Positions 33,221 through 37,902 of a stretch of 37,902 nucleotides of DNA are shown here, piece by piece. The notes beneath the pieces are model-generated. The model was not told where the DNA came from and did not search any database. It worked only from the letters and a program-made list of their open reading frames with translations. Positions within the stretch are counted from its first letter, which is position 1. Every line of letters starts with the position of its first letter. The position numbers and the translations under genes were made by a program. Origin of the DNA: an uncultured Bacilli bacterium (GTDB lineage Bacteria > Bacillota_I > Bacilli_A > RF39 > UBA660); NCBI GenBank assembly GCA_947624045.1, contig CANQIL010000013.1:1-37902 (forward strand), given 5' to 3'.

Positions 33221-33968
33221 AATTGCCACCTTCTTCACTACGTACTAAATAAGCAACCGAAATATTATCTGTTCCACCCCTATTATTAGCTTTTTGAATT
33301 AATCTAACACATTTTTCATCAATCGTACCCTCACCCAGTAATACTTTTTCAATCTGTTCTTTATCAAGCATATTAGTAAGTCCATCACTGGCTAGTAAAA
33401 TTTCTGTTATATCCATATCCATATCACAGTCAAATATATCAACTTCTACTTCAGTGGCAGCTCCCAGAGCTTTCATCAACACATTTTTCTTTGGATGAAC
33501 ATTAGCTTCTTCTTTCGTAAGCTCTCCCGCACTAACTAGTAAATTTACTAAAGTATGGTCATAAGTAACTTTATGTAGCTTCTCATCTTTCATTACAAAG
33601 CCACTCGAGTCCCCCACATTTCCAAATAGTAAATAATCTTTTGTTAGAATAGCCATTACTAAAGTAGTTCCCATTCCTTTACTCTCTGGATGTGTCTTTT
33701 CATGTTGAAATATCAAATTATTTATCTCATAAACGGTATCTCTCATCCAGTTAACCGCATCTACTTTACTCATATTTATAAATGTTTCTTTAAAATGCTT
33801 TCCTAAATAACTAATTGCTATACTAGAAGCAACTTCTCCAGCTCTATGACCACCCATTCCATCAGCTATAGCCATCAAATAATCTTCTTCATTATTCTTA
33901 ACTATTATAACACTATCTTCATTATGGTCTCTTACTTTTCCTGTATCTGTTAAATAAAAAGATTTCAT
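33210..33968 (-). CDS. prpC: PP2C-type protein phosphatase partner of PrkC
   Basis: A 252-residue PPM phosphatase. The metal-binding and catalytic motifs are all present: VRDHNEDS, AIADGMGGHRAGE, the GNVGDSSG segment, LLASDGLTNML and RGGTDNISVAYL. It removes phosphates set by PrkC. AAGGAGG precedes the ATG and the gene overlaps the rlmN stop by 4 bp. The order prpC-prkC-rsgA-rpe is the standard Firmicutes arrangement. Confidence 0.95.
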   Translation of the reverse strand: MKSFYLTDTGKVRDHNEDSVIIVKNNEEDYLMAIADGMGGHRAGEVASSIAISYLGKHFKETFINMSKVDAVNWMRDTVYEINNLIFQHEKTHPESKGMGTTLVMAILTKDYLLFGNVGDSSGFVMKDEKLHKVTYDHTLVNLLVSAGELTKEEANVHPKKNVLMKALGAATEVEVDIFDCDMDMDITEILLASDGLTNMLDKEQIEKVLLGEGTIDEKCVRLIQKANNRGGTDNISVAYLVRSEEGGNCDN

Positions 33969-34987
33969 AATTCCTCCTTTTTACTTCTAAGCTGTCCACA
34001 AGCAGCACTAATCTTACTACCAAATTCTCGTCTTATTGTCACATTCACATTATTCTTTTTAAGTATATCATAAAACTCCATAATTTGAACAGTATTACTT
34101 CTCATAAAACTTAAATTATTTGTTTCATTATAAGGAATTAGGTTAATATAACAATTTATTCCTTTAACTAAATTAGCTAATTCTAAAGCACATTTCTTAC
34201 TATCATTAATATCTTTTAGTAATATATATTCAAAAGTAACTCTTCTATTTGTTTTTTCGATATATTTTTTTATAGCTTTAATAAGCTCATCTAATGGATA
34301 CACTTTATTAATAGGCATTATTTCACTTCTTAATTTATTATTAGGTGCATGTAAGCTAATAGCTAAATTTATTTGTAATGGTAAATTACTAAATTCTTCT
34401 ATTTTAGGAATTATTCCACAAGTAGATACAGTAATATGTCTAGCTCCAATAGAAAGCCCCTTAGGATGATTAATTATTTTTAAGAATTTAACTAAGTTAT
34501 CATAATTATCAAATGGCTCTCCTATTCCCATTACTACTACGTGAGTTATTTTTTCTTTTGTTTCTTCTTCTATCAAGAGTAATTCTTCTACCATTTCATA
34601 TACTTCTAGGTTTCTTACCTTTTTTCTTCTTCCTGATTCACAAAAACAACATCCCATATTACAACCAACTTGACTAGAGACACAAACAGAAAGCCCATAA
34701 TCATGCCTCATCAATACTGCTTCAATGTGTTCTTTATCATAAAGTTCAAATAAGTATTTAGAAACATCTTTATCTTTTTCTACTAAGACTAGTTTTATTT
34801 CATCAAAACTAAAGTCTTTTTTTATTTCTTCTAATAATTCTTTTTTTATTGTTGTAACTTCTTCAATATTTTTAATTCTCTTTTCATACAAAAAATTAAA
34901 AAGTTGCAAAGCATGAAACTTTTTAGACCCTTTATTTATAAAATATTCTTCTAAGTCTTCTACTGTCAAATCAAAAATATTCTTCAT
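33965..34987 (-). CDS. rlmN: 23S rRNA (adenine2503-C2)- and tRNA A37 methyltransferase
   Basis: About 340 residues, start ATG at 34987 after GGTGGT; a frame start at 35011 lies too close to the upstream stop. A radical-SAM enzyme that methylates C2 of A2503 in 23S rRNA and A37 in some tRNAs. The cluster motif is CNMGCCFC (C-x3-C-x2-C), followed by GIGEPFDNYDN and the C-terminal ACGQL with the Cys that forms the methyl-transfer intermediate. Length is normal. It is 10 bp after an unassigned gene, where rsmB would be in many relatives. Confidence 0.95.
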   Translation of the reverse strand: MKNIFDLTVEDLEEYFINKGSKKFHALQLFNFLYEKRIKNIEEVTTIKKELLEEIKKDFSFDEIKLVLVEKDKDVSKYLFELYDKEHIEAVLMRHDYGLSVCVSSQVGCNMGCCFCESGRRKKVRNLEVYEMVEELLLIEEETKEKITHVVVMGIGEPFDNYDNLVKFLKIINHPKGLSIGARHITVSTCGIIPKIEEFSNLPLQINLAISLHAPNNKLRSEIMPINKVYPLDELIKAIKKYIEKTNRRVTFEYILLKDINDSKKCALELANLVKGINCYINLIPYNETNNLSFMRSNTVQIMEFYDILKKNNVNVTIRREFGSKISAACGQLRSKKEEL

Positions 34988-34997
34988 CTTACCACCA

Positions 34998-35708
34998 CTA
35001 TATTGCCTCATTTATTTCTAATACTTCTCCAAAGTTATCATAATTTAATTCTATTTCTAATTTTTCTTTACAAATATTTTCATATTTACAATAACTATTT
35101 AATTTCAATTTAATTAAATTAGTATCTCCCTCTTCATCACTACTTACAACTATTTCTCCCGCTTCATCAGCTATATCTATATTAAGACCATCTTTTATTT
35201 TTTTAATATTATTAGTACTAATTAAGTAATTCTTAACTATTTTACCACTTTCATAATCTGTTTTTGCTAAAAAGTAAGCATTTTCAATTAATTCATTTAT
35301 ATTATCTATTTCGATAAAAAAGCTTAATCCTATAGGATTATCACATTTTAGCCATTTACCATTATCTAAATCTAATATAAAGTAATTATCAAGGATACGT
35401 AAATAATTTCTTCCTAAGTAACTAAATTTTTCTTTTCTACCGTTTTTCTCTCCCGTAATTTGATAATTCACCCCATCTATACTTATATTATACGTAAAGT
35501 TATAGTTATTTTTATTTATTTTTTCAAAAGAATTATCATTTTTCTCCCCTTTTTCATAACTATATTTTCCTAAAGGTACTTTACTACTAGTTCTAAAGAC
35601 AATCATTATTATAAGAAAAAAGATAAAATAGCCACCAAAAAACAACAAAGCTTTTCCTCTGGGCGTTTTATTTAATTCTTTAATTGTCTTTAGAAAATTC
35701 TTAATCAT
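34998..35708 (-). CDS. Unassigned membrane-anchored protein in the fmt-rlmN operon
   Basis: A 236-residue protein with one N-terminal membrane segment (ALLFFGGYFIFFLIIMIVF, about residues 20-38) and an outward beta-rich domain with only one Cys pair (NSYCKYENICK, about 208-215). No motif recognised. Its ATG overlaps the fmt stop by 4 bp and its own stop is 10 bp before rlmN, so it is co-translated with a translation and signalling operon. In many Firmicutes this slot holds rsmB. The function is unknown; a role in envelope sensing with PrkC/PrpC is a guess from position only. Confidence 0.6.
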   Translation of the reverse strand: MIKNFLKTIKELNKTPRGKALLFFGGYFIFFLIIMIVFRTSSKVPLGKYSYEKGEKNDNSFEKINKNNYNFTYNISIDGVNYQITGEKNGRKEKFSYLGRNYLRILDNYFILDLDNGKWLKCDNPIGLSFFIEIDNINELIENAYFLAKTDYESGKIVKNYLISTNNIKKIKDGLNIDIADEAGEIVVSSDEEGDTNLIKLKLNSYCKYENICKEKLEIELNYDNFGEVLEINEAI

Positions 35709-36631
35709 TGAAACACCTTTCCTATTAATTTATCCTTTCCTATTCCATTTACATAATCACTTGCCCTCATTCTTTTTTTAGAAAAAGGTTTTACTTCTTT
35801 TAGACAAATAGCTTTATCTTTTGTCTTTACAATAATCCCCTCTTTTGTTATTGCGACTATCTCGCCACATTTGCCATTGTATTCTTCATTTTTTATAGTA
35901 CTATCATATATTTTTATTTCTAAGTTATCTAAATTAGCATAACTTCCTGGTACACTACTTAATCCTCTAATCAAATTAAATACTTCTCTTGCTGATTTAG
36001 TAAAGTCAATATGTTCTTCTTCTCTAGTTATATTATAAGCATAAGTTACTAATTTTTCATCTTGCTTAATTCTATCATTAGTCTTATTAATTATTTTAGG
36101 AAGCTCTTCAAGTAATAAATCTCGTCCTAAAATACTTAACTTCTCGGATAATGTTTCTAAGTTATCACTATCTAAAATAGCCATTTCTCTTTGACTAATA
36201 ATATCGCCACTATCCATCTTTTCATCCATATACATAATCGTAATACCCGTCTTTTCCAAGCCCTCAATTATTGCTTTATGGATAGGTGCTCCTCCTCTTA
36301 ACTTAGGTAAAAGTGATGCATGTACATTAATACTACCAAGCTTAGGATAAGAAAGCACTTCTTTTGGAATAATTTGTCCATAAGCACACGTAATAATTAT
36401 ATCTGGTTTTAACTCTAGTATTTCTTTATAATCTTCTTTTATTTTTAATGGTTGTAATACTTTAATATTATTTTCTAAAGCTACTTTTTTAACAGCCGGC
36501 ATTTCTAATTGTTGATGTCTTCCTACTTTTTTATCTGGTTGACTAACAACACCTACTACCTCATATTGTGAAATTAATCCCTCTAAAACCCTAGCTGCAA
36601 AAGCCGGTGTTCCCATAAATACTATTTTCAT
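35705..36631 (-). CDS. fmt: Methionyl-tRNA formyltransferase
   Basis: A 308-residue enzyme that formylates initiator Met-tRNA with 10-formyl-THF. Catalytic features seen: MGTPAFAARVLEGL, SINVHASLLPKLRGGAPIHKAI (Asn, His and the SLLP loop), and MDSGDII with the catalytic Asp. The C-terminal anticodon-arm domain contains GLSSVPGSYANLD and a KxxxFSKKRMRAS tail. A GGGGG stretch precedes the ATG and overlaps the upstream stop. Usually paired with def and priA, neither of which is in the window. Confidence 0.95.
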   Translation of the reverse strand: MKIVFMGTPAFAARVLEGLISQYEVVGVVSQPDKKVGRHQQLEMPAVKKVALENNIKVLQPLKIKEDYKEILELKPDIIITCAYGQIIPKEVLSYPKLGSINVHASLLPKLRGGAPIHKAIIEGLEKTGITIMYMDEKMDSGDIISQREMAILDSDNLETLSEKLSILGRDLLLEELPKIINKTNDRIKQDEKLVTYAYNITREEEHIDFTKSAREVFNLIRGLSSVPGSYANLDNLEIKIYDSTIKNEEYNGKCGEIVAITKEGIIVKTKDKAICLKEVKPFSKKRMRASDYVNGIGKDKLIGKVFQ

Positions 36632-36634
36632 TAT

Positions 36635-37780
36635 TTAGCCCCCTATCATAATCGCAATTGATATTATTACTCCTAGTGAAATTAACATAGCTCCTACTAA
36701 TATAATTATCGATACATTACCATAGATATTACGAAAATCATTTGCGGCATCTAGTTTTTTAAGCCTCTTATCATCATCAATACTTTTTAACCAAAGTCCC
36801 TCCAAATTAATTATCTGCATATCTTTACCATCAAGCATTTCTCTACATATTATTTTACTATTTCTTTCACAAAGTATCTTATCAACTGCTTCATATAAAT
36901 CTATACTTTTATCATTCATTATCTTTTCTAAATTAACTCCATTACTATCTAAAAACATATTCCTCTTTACTGCTAATAAAGTTATTTGTCTATCTTCTGA
37001 AAAGATTAATTTCCACTCTTTTTTAAATACTTCTATAATATAATTTTTATCATCTTCACTAATTTCTAAAAAACTTAAAATTCTCTTCAAGTTTTTTAAA
37101 GCATCTTCATGGTTTCCTTTTAGTAAGATATCTTTTTTTAATTTTAAGTAATTATAATCACTCTTATAAAGTAAATTATAAAAATACCCTGGTGCATTAG
37201 CTGAATAGTAACATCCCTTTACAAAATTATCTGTAAAGTAAATTTCTTTTTTTGTAAAGTCTTTGTCTAATATATTTGTAAAATCATACTTACGAAAAAT
37301 ATCATCTATTCTTTTAAAGTCTTCATAGTAATTAACATATTCTTCTGGAATTAACCCATATCTTTCAATACTTTCTTTATATGTTGAGTTAAAGCCATGA
37401 AAGAAATAACCATTAATTATATATTTATCATAAAAGTACTGTAATATTTCTTCTCTATTTTCTTCTTCTTTACCATTTCTAATTCCTAGTTTACGACAAG
37501 TAAATTTATAAATTAATTTATTTATCCCTACTCCTAAATCATCTAAGTTATTTATCTTTTTAAGTAACTTATCTATTTGTTCTAAGTAATCATCTAAATA
37601 TTCCTTATCATTAATAAGTATTCTATAATCAAATAAAGCTTTATAAAACATAAATAAAACTTTACTTTGATTATTAAATAGTTTATAGTTAAAAGATTGC
37701 TTTTCATCTTTCAAATTAACATATTTAATATTTTCAATAATTCTTTTTACTTCTTTTTTTCCTAGTATCTCATCTAACAC
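36635..37780 (-). CDS. Unassigned tail-anchored protein, possible ADP-ribosyltransferase-like fold
   Basis: About 381 residues, start GTG at 37780 after GGTGG (37789 is another GTG). One C-terminal membrane span (VSIIILVGAMLISLGVIISIAIMI) makes it a tail-anchored protein. The middle shows FFHGFNSTYKESIERYGLIP (His about 128), then EIYFTDNFVKGCYYSANAPGYFYNLL. The order His-G, a GL turn, Y-F-T and YxxA resembles the H-Y core of ART/PARP-like folds, but a clear third catalytic Glu was not found. I do not claim a function. It lies directly upstream of fmt and probably belongs to that operon. Confidence 0.55.
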   Translation of the reverse strand: MLDEILGKKEVKRIIENIKYVNLKDEKQSFNYKLFNNQSKVLFMFYKALFDYRILINDKEYLDDYLEQIDKLLKKINNLDDLGVGINKLIYKFTCRKLGIRNGKEEENREEILQYFYDKYIINGYFFHGFNSTYKESIERYGLIPEEYVNYYEDFKRIDDIFRKYDFTNILDKDFTKKEIYFTDNFVKGCYYSANAPGYFYNLLYKSDYNYLKLKKDILLKGNHEDALKNLKRILSFLEISEDDKNYIIEVFKKEWKLIFSEDRQITLLAVKRNMFLDSNGVNLEKIMNDKSIDLYEAVDKILCERNSKIICREMLDGKDMQIINLEGLWLKSIDDDKRLKKLDAANDFRNIYGNVSIIILVGAMLISLGVIISIAIMIGG

Positions 37781-37797
37781 TAACGCCACCGCCTATT

Positions 37798-37902
37798 TTA
37801 AAAAAATAGAAAGAAACAACCTACAATGATAATTAACGCTAATACGATTAAAATAATTTTTACAAATGGATTCTTACTATCATAGTAAAATTTATCAACA
37901 TC
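37798..37902 (-). CDS. C-terminal fragment of a membrane protein (truncated by the window edge)
   Basis: Reading the minus strand from the window edge, an open frame of 34 codons and a TAA stop (37798-37800) encodes DVDKFYYDSKNPFVK followed by a hydrophobic run (IILIVLALIIIVGCFFLFF). This is the end of a membrane protein whose start lies outside. It lies 17 bp upstream of the tail-anchored protein gene and is likely in the same operon. No family can be assigned from this piece. Confidence 0.55.
   Translation of the reverse strand, partial: DVDKFYYDSKNPFVKIILIVLALIIIVGCFFLFF

Overview
The window is chromosomal DNA from an AT-rich, low-G+C Gram-positive bacterium (Firmicutes). The gene content points to a spore-forming, cell-walled member of the Bacilli/Erysipelotrichia-like gut lineages: SpoVA proteins and a forespore-type sigma factor preceded by Spo0A boxes, ScpA/ScpB, a PASTA kinase with its PP2C phosphatase, LCP and glucosaminidase wall proteins, and AAGGAGG-type ribosome binding sites. 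The taxon is inferred from content; no rRNA is present. The genetic code is standard, with TGG used for Trp.

Layout. (1) 203-5660, minus strand: a very AT-rich accessory cluster of a WYL regulator, a HAD hydrolase, a HAD-phosphoribosyltransferase fusion and a PfkB sugar kinase-SIS fusion. It abuts the 3' end of a tRNA-Leu(CAA) gene (5839-5926). I recognise no named pathway for it. (2) 6052-9948: a DUF975 membrane protein, scpA-scpB, and a transglutaminase-like/TPR-like pair on the plus strand. (3) 9949-10497: no coding gene, but a strong promoter followed by about 400 nt with extensive self-complementarity and a terminator, i.e. a probable large structured RNA. An RNHCP zinc-ribbon gene follows. 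(4) 10794-13613, minus: spoIIAA-like gene, sigF/G and, after a terminator, spoVAC-spoVAD-spoVAE. There is no spoIIAB between spoIIAA and the sigma gene. Two perfect Spo0A boxes lie upstream. (5) 13724-16101: a two-gene surface-protein locus whose second product ends in a GC-rich, FGE/C-type-lectin-like segment resembling the variable region (VR) of a diversity-generating retroelement (DGR) target. It is divergent from a small XRE repressor gene, with three 19-bp palindromic operators between them. (6) 16173-25386: a secreted glucosaminidase with Ig-like repeats, an LCP-PASTA protein, typA, a DedA protein and a Cof-type HAD phosphatase. (7) 25444-28239: a second, fused version of the surface protein with its own VR-like C-terminus. 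Its promoter (TTGACA/TATGAT) carries a G9 homopolymer in the spacer, a typical phase-variation switch. (8) 28293-37902, minus: a 3D-domain wall protein and a Pro/Asn-rich membrane protein, then a compact operon fmt - unknown membrane protein - rlmN - prpC - prkC - rsgA - rpe, preceded by an unknown tail-anchored protein and a truncated membrane protein at the edge.

The most interesting material: two related surface proteins, one controlled by a repressor with three operators and one by an apparent phase-variable promoter, both ending in DGR-like variable segments; the large unassigned RNA; the sigF operon without spoIIAB; and the PfkB-SIS/HAD-PRTase cluster. No reverse transcriptase, transposase, integrase or CRISPR array was seen in the window.
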